64,000 nucleotides of DNA from Methanosalsum zhilinae DSM 4017. GTDB taxonomy: Archaea > Halobacteriota > Methanosarcinia > Methanosarcinales > Methanosarcinaceae. The notes beneath the pieces are model-generated. The model did no database searches, was not told the origin of the DNA, and worked only from the letters and a program-made list of their open reading frames with translations. Below, piece after piece: positions 1-10,452 of this stretch. Both the position numbers and the translations under genes were made by a program. Numbering within the stretch: the stretch's first letter is position 1; the number at the start of each line of letters is the position of its first letter. Location of the stretch: assembly GCF_000217995.1 (NCBI RefSeq), contig NC_015676.1, forward strand, positions 970,103 to 1,034,102, written 5' to 3'.

Positions 1-1
1 A

Positions 2-46
2 ATAGATTTTACAGGATTTACTGCTATAGGTTATAAAGATAAATAA
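2..46 (+). CDS. possible 3' end of an upstream gene (partial)
   Basis: A frame open from the window edge gives 14 residues ending in TAA at 44-46. The following 155 bases are A+T-rich and lead to the first kinase gene. The fragment is too short to identify and could be chance. Confidence 0.25.
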   Translation: MDFTGFTAIGYKDK

Positions 47-201
47 ATTTATTGACATAACCAAAATTATAGAAACAAGTATTGTAAAAACGGCGTTATC
101 TTTTTATCAATATCCGGTCTAATTATTAATAAGAAAACATTTTTATTAAGCCATATTTACCGATGCAAGGGTCAGATGTTGAATTTTGGGGATACTGAAC
201 T

Positions 202-2061
202 ATGAATATTAAAATCAGGGATTTTTGTGAATTACTGTTTGGAGACCTGCAGAATGGTATATGGGTGGTTGATAAAAATGGATCTGTTGTTTTTGCTAAT
301 AGCTCGATGAAAAGATTTCTTGGTATTGAAGATAATAATAGATCTATGGGAATTTTTGATAAATATTTATCTCAACAGTCTTTAAATGGAGTTGTATATT
401 ATGATAGACTGGCAGTAAAGGTAAAGACACTGCTTCAGGTAATTCCATTTGAAAATATGACAATGGAGACCACCTCTGGAAACCATCTATATGGCAGTGG
501 TATGTTGATACCCTATCTTGATGAAAATAGCAATTATAGTGGATTTTTTGGCGTTCTTGAAAACATCAAGAGCTGTCAGAATGAAAAGGAATTTTTTGGC
601 TCAAAAAAAAGTTCGGAGAAAAAACTGCAATCCGTTTATAGGAACAGTCCTGTAGTAGCTTTTCTCTGGAGTGCTGAAAAGGACTGGCCTGTAAAGTATG
701 TTTCTGAGAACATATCCCAGTTTGGATACATTGCTGAAGAGTTAATGTCTGGAAATCTCAAGTATGGTGATCTAATTCATCCGGAAGATATTGATAAGGT
801 CAGGAATGAAGTAGCAAGATATGAATCTGAAGGAAAAACGTTCTTTTCTCAGGAATATAGAATATTAACCAAAAAGGGAAAAGTAAGATGGGTTATTGAA
901 AGATCTCTGATAGAACGTAATGAAGATGGAATACCGATTCATTTTCAGGGTATAATAATTGATATAACTGAACGCAAGAAAGCAGAAAAGGCACTTGAAG
1001 AATCTGAAAAAAAATTCAGGGCTCTTTTTGAAAATGCAAATGATGCTATTCTATTACATGATCTTGATGGCAATTTTCTGGAAGTGAACAAAGTAGCCTG
1101 CAGTAAACTTGGATATGCAAGAGATGAATTATTGAAAATGAATATTAAAGATTTCATTTCTCCAGAATGTACTCTTACTGCTTATGAAATGATTAAAAAA
1201 GCAAAAGATGATAAACATTCGGTATTTGAAGTTGTTCATGTGCGTAAGGATAACTCTACTTTCCCTGCAGAATTGAGTACCAGCCATTTCAGGTATCATG
1301 GAAAATCTGTAATTCTTTCAATATGCAGAGACATCTCAGAAAGAAAGCAGGCAGAGAAGAAACTGAAAAAGTATGCTGATGAGCTTGAGCGCTCAAATGA
1401 GCTAAAAGATCTGTTTACAGATATTCTTCGACATGATCTTCTAAACCCTGCAGGAATAATCGACGGTTTTACAGAAACGGTTCTGGAAATGGAAAATAAT
1501 GAAACAAAGATCGAGATTCTGCAGAAAATAAGGAACAACAATAAAAAAATCATTCATATGATAGAAAGTGCTTCAGAGTTTGCACGTCTGGAAACCATGG
1601 ATGATATTGAATTTAAAAAGATTGATATCTGCAGTTTAATTGACGATGTAATTGAGAATTTTGAGCAAGATATTTCTCAAAAGAATATGGATGTTGAATT
1701 TATTTCCACTCAGAAATGTTATGCTTTGGCTAATGAGGTCATTGAAGATGTATTCTCGAATCTGTTGTCCAACGCCATCAAATATAGCCCTGAAGGTAGT
1801 AAGATATTGATTGAAATAGCTGATAAAGACGATTACTGGAAAGTTCAGGTGATAGATGAAGGAGTGGGTATTCCCGATGAACATAAATTGCATATATTTG
1901 ATCGGTTCAAAAGAGCTGCTAAAGGTGGAGTGAAAGGAACGGGATTGGGGCTTGCTATAGTAAAAAGAATTGTTGAACTTCATAAAGGAGAGTATGGGGT
2001 TGAGGATAATCCGAAGGGGAAAGGAAGTAAATTCTGGATAACCCTAAAAAAGTATACCTGA
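202..2061 (+). CDS. PAS-domain sensor histidine kinase
   Basis: 619-residue soluble sensor kinase with no predicted membrane segment. The order is a PAS domain (about 8-115), a PAS_3-type domain (about 140-255, ending in a DITERK linker), a third PAS (about 265-380, DISERK linker), a HisKA region with H-box HDLLNP (His411), and a HATPase_c domain with N-box (SNAIKYSP), G1 (DEGVGIP) and G2 (GTGLGLA) motifs. It should autophosphorylate on His411 in response to a ligand or redox signal in the cytoplasm; the signal is unknown. The next gene is a paralogue 68 bp downstream, and the two share a 31-residue identical block near residue 147. No response regulator is adjacent. Confidence 0.9.
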   Translation: MNIKIRDFCELLFGDLQNGIWVVDKNGSVVFANSSMKRFLGIEDNNRSMGIFDKYLSQQSLNGVVYYDRLAVKVKTLLQVIPFENMTMETTSGNHLYGSGMLIPYLDENSNYSGFFGVLENIKSCQNEKEFFGSKKSSEKKLQSVYRNSPVVAFLWSAEKDWPVKYVSENISQFGYIAEELMSGNLKYGDLIHPEDIDKVRNEVARYESEGKTFFSQEYRILTKKGKVRWVIERSLIERNEDGIPIHFQGIIIDITERKKAEKALEESEKKFRALFENANDAILLHDLDGNFLEVNKVACSKLGYARDELLKMNIKDFISPECTLTAYEMIKKAKDDKHSVFEVVHVRKDNSTFPAELSTSHFRYHGKSVILSICRDISERKQAEKKLKKYADELERSNELKDLFTDILRHDLLNPAGIIDGFTETVLEMENNETKIEILQKIRNNNKKIIHMIESASEFARLETMDDIEFKKIDICSLIDDVIENFEQDISQKNMDVEFISTQKCYALANEVIEDVFSNLLSNAIKYSPEGSKILIEIADKDDYWKVQVIDEGVGIPDEHKLHIFDRFKRAAKGGVKGTGLGLAIVKRIVELHKGEYGVEDNPKGKGSKFWITLKKYT

Positions 2062-2129
2062 TCTGCCTGAATATTCATAATTGTTTATAAGAATGGATAT
2101 GTTACTAAAAAATCTCATGGACATTAATC

Positions 2130-4433
2130 ATGAAAAAATCAAGCAACAAGGGAAATGGAAATATTGAGAATTTATCTGACAGGATATTAGATCATATTTT
2201 GACGGGAATATGGGCTGTTGATGAAAACGATTTGATTGTTTACTTCAACCATGCTATGGAAAAAATTTCTGGAATATCAAAAGAAGAAATCATTGGTTCA
2301 AAGATCATGAACTATATTGATGAAAATGTACTCCAGGATGAAGGTCATTTCAGAGAAATGTTCCTTAGAGCAAAATATTCGAGGGAAATAACTAGATACC
2401 GGGCAATTCCAATGACCACTCCTGCCGGCAATCTGATCTACCAGAGTGGAGTACTTATTCCTCTCATTGGAGATACCGGTAACTATACGGGAATGATAGG
2501 AACAGTTGAAGATGTTACCGGACAGGACCTTGAAGAACAAATCACAAAAGTTAAACCGGAAACTGAAAAAACACTGGAATCTATCTATAGAAATAGTCCT
2601 GTAGTAGCTTTTCTCTGGAGTGCTGAAAAGGATTGGCCGGTAAAATACGTTTCTGAAAACATTTCCCAGTTTGGATACAGGCCAGATGAATTCACATCAG
2701 GAAAACTACTATATGGAGATATAATTCATCCAGAAGATGTAAAAAAAGTCCGGTCAGATATTTCAAGAATAGAAATTGAGGACCAGATGTATTTTACAAA
2801 GGAATATCGGATACTTACCAAACAATCTGATATACGCTGGGTTACTGAAAGATCAATGCTTGTCAGAAATCGGCATGGTGAACCTGTATATTATCAGGGG
2901 ATAATTATTGATATTACCGAAAGAAAACTGGCTGAAGAGGCTCTTAAAGATTCCGAAAAAAAATATCGATTGATCTTTGAAAATTCACCACTGGGTATCT
3001 TTCATTTTGATTCAAATGGAGTTGTAACACACTGCAATGAAAAACTTGCTGATATTCTGGGAATATCAAAAGACGAAATCATTGGGTTTGATATGATTCG
3101 ATCCCTTAAGGACGAGAGCATGAGGAAAGCTTTTGAAGCTGTATTTTCCAGAAAGCCTGGACATTATGAAGGATATTATCAGGCTGTTACGGGAAGTAAA
3201 TATACACCAATAAAGGCTGATTTCAGCCCAAATATTGCAGAAGACGGTTCTCTTCTTGGCGGAGTTGGAATTATTGGAGATATCAGTGAAAGAAAAAAGG
3301 CAGAGGATGCACTCAGGGCATCAGAGCAAAAATACTCGAGCCTGGTGGAGAAAAGCAATGATGGAATTGTAATTCTTCAGGACTATATACTAAAATTTGC
3401 AAATAACAAGATGGCTGAAATACTGGGATATTCTAAAGAAGAAATCACAGGCAAATCCATGTCATCGTTTATACCTGAAAAATACAGGGATATGGTTCTG
3501 GAAAGATATGAAAAAAGGATAAAAAAAGATCCAAATATTCCTAATAAGTATGAAATAGAACTTATTTCTAAAAGTGGAGAATATGTCCCTGTTGAGATCA
3601 ATGCATCATTTATTGAGCATGAGGATAGGCCTGCAGATATGGCGATTATACGGGACATTACAGAAAGAAAAAAGGCTGAAGAGGAGCTGAAAAAATATAC
3701 CGAAGAACTAGCAAGGGCAAATGAAGAACTCAAATCGCTTGACAAAATGAAAGATGAGTTCTTATCCAATGTCAGCCATGAACTAAAGACACCACTGGTT
3801 TCCATCAAAGGATATGCAGAAATTCTGTATGAAGAAACGGTTGGTACTCTTAACAATGGACAGAAAAATTCTCTAGCCAAGATTGTACGTAATTCTGAAA
3901 GACTTATGAGAATGGTCAATTCTCTGTTATTTATCAGTGCTGCAGAAGGGGAGGGAGTGGAGTATAAATCTGAAAAGGTAAATATTCAGATCCTCATTGA
4001 TGAGGTTATAGAAGATATCTCATTGCAGGCAAAGTCCAAGAATATGAAGATCGAAAAGAAAGTATCTTCAGATCTTCCGCCTGTTTTTGGAGATAAAGAA
4101 AAACTGGCAGATATGCTCATCAATATACTGGATAATTCTCTAAAATTTACTCCTGAGGAAGGAAAGATTTCAATTTCTGCTTCAGAAGATAAAGGTAGTT
4201 TACATATCATTATTTCTGATAGTGGAATAGGCATTCCTGATGAACTGATACCCTACCTGTTTAAAAAATTCTATCAGGTTGATGCATCTATCAGAAGAAA
4301 ATATGGAGGAACTGGACTGGGACTGTATATATGTAAGAACATTGTTGAAGCTCATGGAGGAAAGATGTGGATCGAAAGTGTGGAAGGGGTTGGAACAACA
4401 GTTCACGTCATGTTGCCTGGCAATAGTAGATAG
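2130..4433 (+). CDS. multi-PAS sensor histidine kinase
   Basis: 767-residue soluble kinase paralogous to the gene upstream. It has about four PAS units (roughly 15-130, 150-265, 275-395, 400-520), each followed by a D-I-T/S-E-R-K linker, then a coiled linker, a HisKA domain with SHELKTP (His550), and a HATPase_c domain with NILDNSLKFTP, DSGIGIP and GTGLGLY. Compared with the first kinase it has an extra PAS unit and a more classical H-box. It probably phosphorylates an unlinked response regulator or modulates its neighbour; no receiver domain is encoded in this window. Confidence 0.9.
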   Translation: MKKSSNKGNGNIENLSDRILDHILTGIWAVDENDLIVYFNHAMEKISGISKEEIIGSKIMNYIDENVLQDEGHFREMFLRAKYSREITRYRAIPMTTPAGNLIYQSGVLIPLIGDTGNYTGMIGTVEDVTGQDLEEQITKVKPETEKTLESIYRNSPVVAFLWSAEKDWPVKYVSENISQFGYRPDEFTSGKLLYGDIIHPEDVKKVRSDISRIEIEDQMYFTKEYRILTKQSDIRWVTERSMLVRNRHGEPVYYQGIIIDITERKLAEEALKDSEKKYRLIFENSPLGIFHFDSNGVVTHCNEKLADILGISKDEIIGFDMIRSLKDESMRKAFEAVFSRKPGHYEGYYQAVTGSKYTPIKADFSPNIAEDGSLLGGVGIIGDISERKKAEDALRASEQKYSSLVEKSNDGIVILQDYILKFANNKMAEILGYSKEEITGKSMSSFIPEKYRDMVLERYEKRIKKDPNIPNKYEIELISKSGEYVPVEINASFIEHEDRPADMAIIRDITERKKAEEELKKYTEELARANEELKSLDKMKDEFLSNVSHELKTPLVSIKGYAEILYEETVGTLNNGQKNSLAKIVRNSERLMRMVNSLLFISAAEGEGVEYKSEKVNIQILIDEVIEDISLQAKSKNMKIEKKVSSDLPPVFGDKEKLADMLINILDNSLKFTPEEGKISISASEDKGSLHIIISDSGIGIPDELIPYLFKKFYQVDASIRRKYGGTGLGLYICKNIVEAHGGKMWIESVEGVGTTVHVMLPGNSR

Positions 4434-4607
4434 ACAGATTGAATAATATTGCTATGTATATTTGAAAGTATTTTTATTGTATTAGAATTTAAGTAAAGGA
4501 TGTCTGTTTAATTCATAATCAGTATGAGATATTTGATACAATTAAAGGTATCAACTGGAAATTAACTGTAATATCTCGTATGTTTGTTACCTGGAGAGGA
4601 CTTCAAT

Positions 4608-6116
4608 ATGGTAAAAAAAACAATCCATGATATCAATAGAAAGATCAGAGATGGAAACGTCAATGTAGTAACTGCAGAAGAAATGGTTGATATTGTAAGG
4701 GAGCTTGGTGCAGAGAATGCAGCAAAGGAAGTTGATGTTGTTACAACCGGTACATTCGGTGCGATGTGTTCATCAGGAGCCTGGTTGAATCTGGGACACT
4801 CTGATCCTCCTATTAAAATGGAAAAGGTGTGGCTTAATGATGTTGAGGCCTATACAGGTGTTGCAGCAGTGGATGCATATATTGGTGCTACACAGTTATC
4901 TATTTCACAGGGTATGGAATACGGAGGAGCACATGTTATAGAAGATCTAATAAGCGGAAAATCCGTTGATGTTCATGCAACTGCTTATGGTACAGACTGT
5001 TATCCCAGGAAAGTTCTGGATACCACTATTACGATAGATGATCTTAATCAGGCAACGATGTTAAATCCCCGCAACGCATACCAGAAATACAATGTTGCCA
5101 CTAACAGCTCCAATCGCACTCTTAACACATATATGGGTGTATTGCTACCGAATAATGGAAATGTGACATTTTCAGGTGCCGGTGTTCTGTCCCCGCTATT
5201 TAATGATCCCAATTATGAAACTATCGGAACTGGAACTCGAATCTTTCTTGGAGGCGGACAGGGTTATATTACAGGAAATGGAACACAGCATGATCCGACA
5301 AATAATTTTGGAACCCTGATGGTACAGGGAGATATGAAGAGCATGGATCCTGAATACATAAGAGCAGCAACATTTACTGGCTACGGTACTTCCCTTTATG
5401 TTGGAATAGGTGTCCCAATACCTGTGCTCAATGAGGATATAGCCAGGGCAACTGCAGTAACAGATGATGATATTATTACGAATGTACTTGATTATGGGGT
5501 ACCCAGCCGTAATAGACCTGTTATACGTAAGGTATCCTACGGGGAATTGAAATCGGGATCAATTGATATAAACGGAGAAGAAGTTCCTGCCTCTTCACTT
5601 TCCAGTTTCAGAACAGCAAGAAAAATATCAAGGCAGTTGAAGCAGTCTATTTCAAGTGGAGAATTTTTTGTAAGTATGCCTGTAGATAGATTATCCAGTA
5701 CTGGCTTTTCAAAACCCATGAAACAGACAAGCGTAAATCCGCTTGTTGGAGACATCATGTCCACTTCTGTGGTAACTATCAGGCAAAGTGCCAGTACATA
5801 TGAAGCAGCAAAGAAAATAATGGACTGTTCATTCAATCACCTTCCAGTGGTTTCTGATGAGAATGTAATTGTGGGTATAGTGACTTCCTGGGACATTTCA
5901 AAAGCTGTTGCCCAGAAAAAATTTGATTTTGTTGAGGATATTATGACCCGCAATGTGGTTACTGCTACACCGGATGAAGCAATTGATATTGCTGCATATC
6001 GCCTTGATCAGAATCTTGTTTCTGCATTGCCTATTGTAGATAATCAAAAACGTGTGATTGGTATAATCACAAGTGATGATATCAGTAAACTTCTTGCAAG
6101 GAGAGGGAATTTATGA
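4608..6116 (+). CDS. homocysteine biosynthesis protein, DUF39-CBS (COG1900)
   Basis: 502 residues. The N-terminal DUF39 domain (to about 360) is followed by a CBS pair (about 380-500: DIMSTSVVTIR..., DIMTRNVVTATP...). Homologues in Methanosarcina (MA1821) act with a NIL-ferredoxin protein to form homocysteine from aspartate semialdehyde and sulfide without O-acylhomoserine. I chose ATG 4608 because GGAGAGG lies 7-8 bases upstream; a longer frame from 4584 would use TTG and include that ribosome binding site. The next gene overlaps by ATGA, and the third partner follows, so all three genes of this route form one unit here. The CBS pair suggests adenylate-type regulation, which is an inference. 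Confidence 0.9.
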   Translation: MVKKTIHDINRKIRDGNVNVVTAEEMVDIVRELGAENAAKEVDVVTTGTFGAMCSSGAWLNLGHSDPPIKMEKVWLNDVEAYTGVAAVDAYIGATQLSISQGMEYGGAHVIEDLISGKSVDVHATAYGTDCYPRKVLDTTITIDDLNQATMLNPRNAYQKYNVATNSSNRTLNTYMGVLLPNNGNVTFSGAGVLSPLFNDPNYETIGTGTRIFLGGGQGYITGNGTQHDPTNNFGTLMVQGDMKSMDPEYIRAATFTGYGTSLYVGIGVPIPVLNEDIARATAVTDDDIITNVLDYGVPSRNRPVIRKVSYGELKSGSIDINGEEVPASSLSSFRTARKISRQLKQSISSGEFFVSMPVDRLSSTGFSKPMKQTSVNPLVGDIMSTSVVTIRQSASTYEAAKKIMDCSFNHLPVVSDENVIVGIVTSWDISKAVAQKKFDFVEDIMTRNVVTATPDEAIDIAAYRLDQNLVSALPIVDNQKRVIGIITSDDISKLLARRGNL

Positions 6117-6499
6117 AAATCAGAATTAACATTTCATCGGATGTTGTTGGACAGCCCATAGTTGCAGAATCTATCATAGAGACTGGAACTCTGCTGAACA
6201 TTTCTCAGGCACATTTCGATTCTACAAGAGGAGAAATTGTAGCTGATGTTGCAGATGATGAATTCATTCGTATTAAAAAAGCTTTGACAAATCGTGGAGC
6301 AGAAGTGGTTGTTCTTGATACGCCTATCATACATGATGAGGAAGAATGTGTGGATTGTGGTGCCTGTATATCTGTATGTCCTGTGAATGTATTCTCATTT
6401 GATGATGAATGGGAGCTCAAGGTGGATAAAGAAAAATGTATTCAATGTGGTACATGTATTCAGATGTGTCCTCATGATGCTTTAACTCTTGAGAGATGA
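6113..6499 (+). CDS. NIL-domain ferredoxin of homocysteine biosynthesis
   Basis: 128 residues: NIL domain (about 1-75) plus a two-cluster ferredoxin domain with [12 protein letters not shown] and [12 protein letters not shown], predicted to hold two [4Fe-4S] clusters. In Methanosarcina the homologue (MA1822) works with the DUF39-CBS protein in sulfide-dependent homocysteine synthesis, where the clusters presumably serve electron or sulfur transfer. The ATG overlaps the stop of the preceding gene (ATGA), with AAGGAG upstream, indicating translational coupling. Confidence 0.9.
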   Translation: MKIRINISSDVVGQPIVAESIIETGTLLNISQAHFDSTRGEIVADVADDEFIRIKKALTNRGAEVVVLDTPIIHDEEECVDCGACISVCPVNVFSFDDEWELKVDKEKCIQCGTCIQMCPHDALTLER

Positions 6500-6506
6500 A
6501 AATTTT

Positions 6507-7217
6507 ATGAAAGAGTACTTCCAGATAAAAGAAACTGCTGTTACAATAATCGCAGATGAAAGATCACACATCGATGCTGCAAAAAAAGCTATTATATCCC
6601 ATCGTGATCTGCTTGAGAGATTTATCTATAGTGAGCCATATTTTAAAATTGCTATGGAACCATACGATGTTCCTGAGAATGCACCGGAGATCGTCAAAAG
6701 GCTTGCAGAGGCAGGAAATATCATGAGCATTGGTCCAATGAGTGCCATAGCAGGTACAATTTCTTCTCTTGCAGTTGAATCAATGATTGATGAGGGTGCT
6801 ACTTATGCAATAGTAGATAATGGAGGAGATATAGCTCTTGTAAATGATAGAGAAGTTGTGATTGGGGTCTATGCAGGCCAATCGCAATTCAAAAATCTTG
6901 CATTCTTGATCCCGCCAAAAGATAAAATAACAGGTGTTTGTACCTCTTCAGGAACAGTTGGACCTTCCATAAGTTTTGGTTTTGCAGATGCTGCTATTGT
7001 ATTTTCTGATAATGTGTCTCTGGCGGATTCTGCAGCTACTGCGCTTGGTAACAGCACAGATATCAATTCCGAAAATATTGAAACTGCATTTGAAGTGTTG
7101 AATGTACCAAATATAGAAGGTGCGGTATTGATACAGGACGATAAGATGGGAATATATGGTCAGGTCCCTGAAATTGTAAAAGCAGATATAAAATATGATT
7201 GTATTACTAAAGCCTGA
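6507..7217 (+). CDS. UPF0280 family protein (COG2122), ApbE-like
   Basis: 236 residues, a COG2122 member with the Gly-rich core [13 protein letters not shown] and the NGGDIAL and TSSGTVGPS segments typical of this ApbE-related family. Genetic work in Methanosarcina links COG2122 to homocysteine formation together with DUF39 and NIL-ferredoxin proteins, and its place 7 bp after the ferredoxin gene fits. Exact chemistry is not established. ATG 6507 is preferred; an in-frame TTG at 6489 would overlap the previous gene. Confidence 0.85.
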   Translation: MKEYFQIKETAVTIIADERSHIDAAKKAIISHRDLLERFIYSEPYFKIAMEPYDVPENAPEIVKRLAEAGNIMSIGPMSAIAGTISSLAVESMIDEGATYAIVDNGGDIALVNDREVVIGVYAGQSQFKNLAFLIPPKDKITGVCTSSGTVGPSISFGFADAAIVFSDNVSLADSAATALGNSTDINSENIETAFEVLNVPNIEGAVLIQDDKMGIYGQVPEIVKADIKYDCITKA

Positions 7218-7322
7218 GAATATTGTTTTATCTCAAAATTGTTCGAAGCTAGTTAGTTATACTGGGATGTATATTTATTAAAGTAGAATTAATATGTTAA
7301 TATCTTATATACCGGTGATCAC

Positions 7323-8357
7323 ATGAATATGGATAGCAGACAACTTGATGAAAGAAAGGTCAGGATGATTCTGGCTGTAGTATCGGTGGTTATAATCGCT
7401 GCTATTCTTATTTATGCACTGCTTCCATATATCAATGCCTTTTTTGGAGGGTTTATCTTGTTTGTTTTATTCAAACCTCTATTTACTTTTCTTCATTTCA
7501 GGCTTGGTATCAGAAAACAAATATCAGCTCTGGTAGTACTTTTTACAACCATTGTTCTGGTTATTTTTCCTTCTTATTTCCTGGTAAAAATGGTGGCTGC
7601 CGAATTTCAGTATGCGATTGCAAACATATCAATTGTTGTTGATTATGTTGCTGTAATTGATGAAATGTTTCCTCAACTGGGAGTTCAGGAAACTGTAAAT
7701 GAACAAATTGGAAATATAGAAGGAGCTATTACCGCATTTTTGATGGATATCCCCCAGCGTCTGTTCCATATTGGAATAATTCTTACAATAATGTATTTTC
7801 TTCTTTATTACCTTCTGGTCAGTGAAGAAAGTGTGATGAAAACCATCTATCGTGTTGTTCCATTTCATGATGAACACGTGGCAGAATTATTTAATGAATT
7901 CAAAAAAATAGTTAATACCACAGTTATTGCAGCCGGTGTAGTTGCAGTTGTGCAGGGTGGGTTGTTGATTATTGCATTCCTGATATTTGATATTGAAGGT
8001 GCTTATTTCTGGGGGTTCATAACAGGTATTCTTTCAATTCTACCTGTTGTTGGTCCGACTCTTGTGTGGTTCCCGGCGGGTGTATTTCTGATAATTCAGG
8101 AGAATTATATAGCTGGGCTTGGAATATTTATTTTTGGGATAATATTAAGTAACGTTGACAATTTGATAAGACCATTTATTGGTCATAAGATAGGGCAGAT
8201 CCATCCTTTTATTACTTTACTTGGAATTTTTATTGGTGTTTCTCTGTTTGGACTAATAGGACTCATAATCGGTCCGCTACTTCTTATGTACTTTGTCCTT
8301 ATGGTGCAGATGTTTTATGAGGAGTATATGCAGCAAAGGGAAGAATGCAAGCAATGA
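7323..8357 (+). CDS. AI-2E family transporter / PerM-like permease
   Basis: 344-residue integral membrane protein with about seven to eight hydrophobic segments: a pair near the N-terminus, an extramembrane middle region (about 90-140), then the family-typical C-terminal cluster with GILSILPVVGPTLVWFP and the DNLIRPFIGHKIG signature. Members export small molecules or exchange Na+ and H+ in bacteria; the archaeal substrate is unknown. It stands alone with 105 bp upstream containing a TATA-like TTATATA close to the start. Confidence 0.85.
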   Translation: MNMDSRQLDERKVRMILAVVSVVIIAAILIYALLPYINAFFGGFILFVLFKPLFTFLHFRLGIRKQISALVVLFTTIVLVIFPSYFLVKMVAAEFQYAIANISIVVDYVAVIDEMFPQLGVQETVNEQIGNIEGAITAFLMDIPQRLFHIGIILTIMYFLLYYLLVSEESVMKTIYRVVPFHDEHVAELFNEFKKIVNTTVIAAGVVAVVQGGLLIIAFLIFDIEGAYFWGFITGILSILPVVGPTLVWFPAGVFLIIQENYIAGLGIFIFGIILSNVDNLIRPFIGHKIGQIHPFITLLGIFIGVSLFGLIGLIIGPLLLMYFVLMVQMFYEEYMQQREECKQ

Positions 8358-8467
8358 TATCATGTAATTTGCAGAATCATATCCAATAAAACCTGAAATA
8401 TAAGGTCATATATACCAGTCCATCTATAGTTTTATTATAGTTATACTGCAATTATTCACAATAGAAG

Positions 8468-9592
8468 ATGTTGCAAATGATAGACGAAATGAGTTCAAAA
8501 GAGAGATTTATCAATGCTCTCAACGGAAAGGAAACGGATCGAGTTCCATATGGATATCTATGGTTTGGGGCTGGAAATAATGTTCTAAGACAGATGGATG
8601 CCACAATGGATGATGTATATAGATCTGCTTCTGGTATTGCACAGGCACAGATACTTGCAAGGAAAATGTACCATCATGACAATGTGATGGCTCCATGGGG
8701 TTGTTTGCTGGTGGAAGCTGAAGCTCTTGGAACGAAAATAAAGTTAAAGTCCAATGGTTATCCAGTAATAGCTGAATATGCATTAAACTCTGCGGATGAG
8801 TTTGCAGGTGTTGATCCTGATATCATTAACAGCTCGGAGAGAATTGAGACCATTAAAGAAGCAATCTCTATTCTTAAAAAGGAAATCGGAGATGAAGTTT
8901 TTATTGCAGGGTCAATGATGTCTCCTCTAATGCTTGCACATCAGTTAATTAAAGGAGATCAGATGTACTATGATCTTATTCAGAATCCCGATAGTTTCCA
9001 TTCACTCCTTGATATTCTGACCCACAGCTGTATCCTGTTTGCGGACTGTCTGCTTGAATCGGGTGCAGATGGTGTTTTTGTAGAAAATGGGGGAAGTACA
9101 GCTGATCTGTTCAGTCCGGAAATGGCAAACGAATTCGGGACTTATTATACAAAAAAACTGTACTCCCATGTACAGAAAAACCATGGTTATGTCATCTCTC
9201 ACAACTGTGCAGTTCATGCATTTTATGATCAGGAAATGGATTTAAAACCTGATGCATTAAATTTTGCATTTGGAGATGTCAAATCTCTGAAAAATAAATA
9301 TGGGGTTGAATGTGAAAAGCTGCACAATCATAAAAATATGGGTTGCAAGCAGAGGTACTGTTTCAACGATCTGAGAAATATGATGAATAAAGATATCTGC
9401 CTGATGGGAAATATTACCCCTGGTGTATTTTTCTCTGATTCGGATAAAGATATTAAATTTGAAGTGGACAGTTGTCTTAACAATGCTGATAAAAACAGGT
9501 TTATATTATCTACAGGCTGTGAAATTCCATTGAATACCCCACTGGAAAAGATGGATGAACTCTGGCGTGTGATAAATTCACATTGGCTATGA
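8468..9592 (+). CDS. uroporphyrinogen decarboxylase-fold corrinoid:CoM methyltransferase paralogue (MtaA/MtbA/CmuA type)
   Basis: 374 residues of the URO-D/MtaA family. The N-terminus (SSKERFINALNGKETDRVP) is typical. The zinc site of MtaA-type enzymes is present as His245-x-Cys247 (SHNCAVH) and Cys351 (STGCEIP), so methyl transfer from a methyl-corrinoid protein to a thiol is likely retained. No corrinoid protein or substrate methyltransferase lies nearby, so the methyl donor cannot be assigned. It could be a divergent CoM methylase or act on another thiol. Confidence 0.8.
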   Translation: MLQMIDEMSSKERFINALNGKETDRVPYGYLWFGAGNNVLRQMDATMDDVYRSASGIAQAQILARKMYHHDNVMAPWGCLLVEAEALGTKIKLKSNGYPVIAEYALNSADEFAGVDPDIINSSERIETIKEAISILKKEIGDEVFIAGSMMSPLMLAHQLIKGDQMYYDLIQNPDSFHSLLDILTHSCILFADCLLESGADGVFVENGGSTADLFSPEMANEFGTYYTKKLYSHVQKNHGYVISHNCAVHAFYDQEMDLKPDALNFAFGDVKSLKNKYGVECEKLHNHKNMGCKQRYCFNDLRNMMNKDICLMGNITPGVFFSDSDKDIKFEVDSCLNNADKNRFILSTGCEIPLNTPLEKMDELWRVINSHWL

Positions 9593-9687
9593 AAATGTAA
9601 TTTATATCTCTATTTGAGATCATGGTTTTTAGAAGTTGTTTATAACTAAAGATCAATTTAATTATATCAAATTCAGGAGTTATTGGT

Positions 9688-10368
9688 ATGAAAAAAATCT
9701 CTTATCAAATTAGCTTTGGTTTAATGATACTGATAATAGGGGTGCTTCTTCTTCTTAGGACAACCGGTATTTATGATACCGGAGAGTTATTGATCTATAC
9801 TCCTTCTTTATTTGTTCTTTTTGGAATATATATACTTATAAGAAGCAGGTTTAGACGTGTGGGAACCCCCTTCTTTTTGATTGTATTGTTTGGAACCTTT
9901 CAGCTAATTGTTCTGGAAATAGTAACTGTGGACACTATTCAGGACTGGTGGCCATTGTTAATTATTCTGGCTGGGTTGTGGATACTGATCAGAAAATTGC
10001 GCTTCTCTTCTGAAGAAAAGGAAGATCGAAGTAACAGTGATAGAACCAAAATACGCTCAATTCTGGGAGGAGTTGAAAATATAAATACATCCAATAATTT
10101 TAAAGGGGGAGAAATTTTTACTCTTTTTGGAGGAGCAGAACTCAATCTGAAACTGGCAGAGGTTAAGGATACCAGTGAAATAAAGATAGTTGTTCTTTTT
10201 GGAGGTACTGAGATCATAGTTCCTGAAAATTGGAATGTTAACATTGATGTATTCCCCATTCTTGGTGGCGTTGAAGATAAAAGGTCCGTAGTTAATGCAG
10301 ATAAAGAAAAACCTGACCTGAAGATTACTGGCTTTGTGGGTTTTGGCGGTTTTACACTGAAAAACTAA
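9688..10368 (+). CDS. LiaF-like membrane protein with C-terminal beta domain
   Basis: 226 residues: about four hydrophobic segments in residues 8-108 (LiaF-TM/DUF5668-like), a charged linker (SSEEKEDRSNSDRTK), then a soluble domain with repeated FGG/LGG turns (ILGGVENI, LFGGAELNL, LFGGTEIIV, ILGGVEDK) characteristic of the cell-wall-active-antibiotics-response C-terminal domain. In bacteria LiaF restrains a LiaRS sensor; no such pair is adjacent here. An envelope-stress role is inferred. Confidence 0.75.
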   Translation: MKKISYQISFGLMILIIGVLLLLRTTGIYDTGELLIYTPSLFVLFGIYILIRSRFRRVGTPFFLIVLFGTFQLIVLEIVTVDTIQDWWPLLIILAGLWILIRKLRFSSEEKEDRSNSDRTKIRSILGGVENINTSNNFKGGEIFTLFGGAELNLKLAEVKDTSEIKIVVLFGGTEIIVPENWNVNIDVFPILGGVEDKRSVVNADKEKPDLKITGFVGFGGFTLKN

Positions 10369-10452
10369 GTATTGCTTTTTATCATACAGCATTTTAATTT
10401 TTATTTGACAATAATACTTATTTGAGATTCAAACATTACAGTAAATATAACA

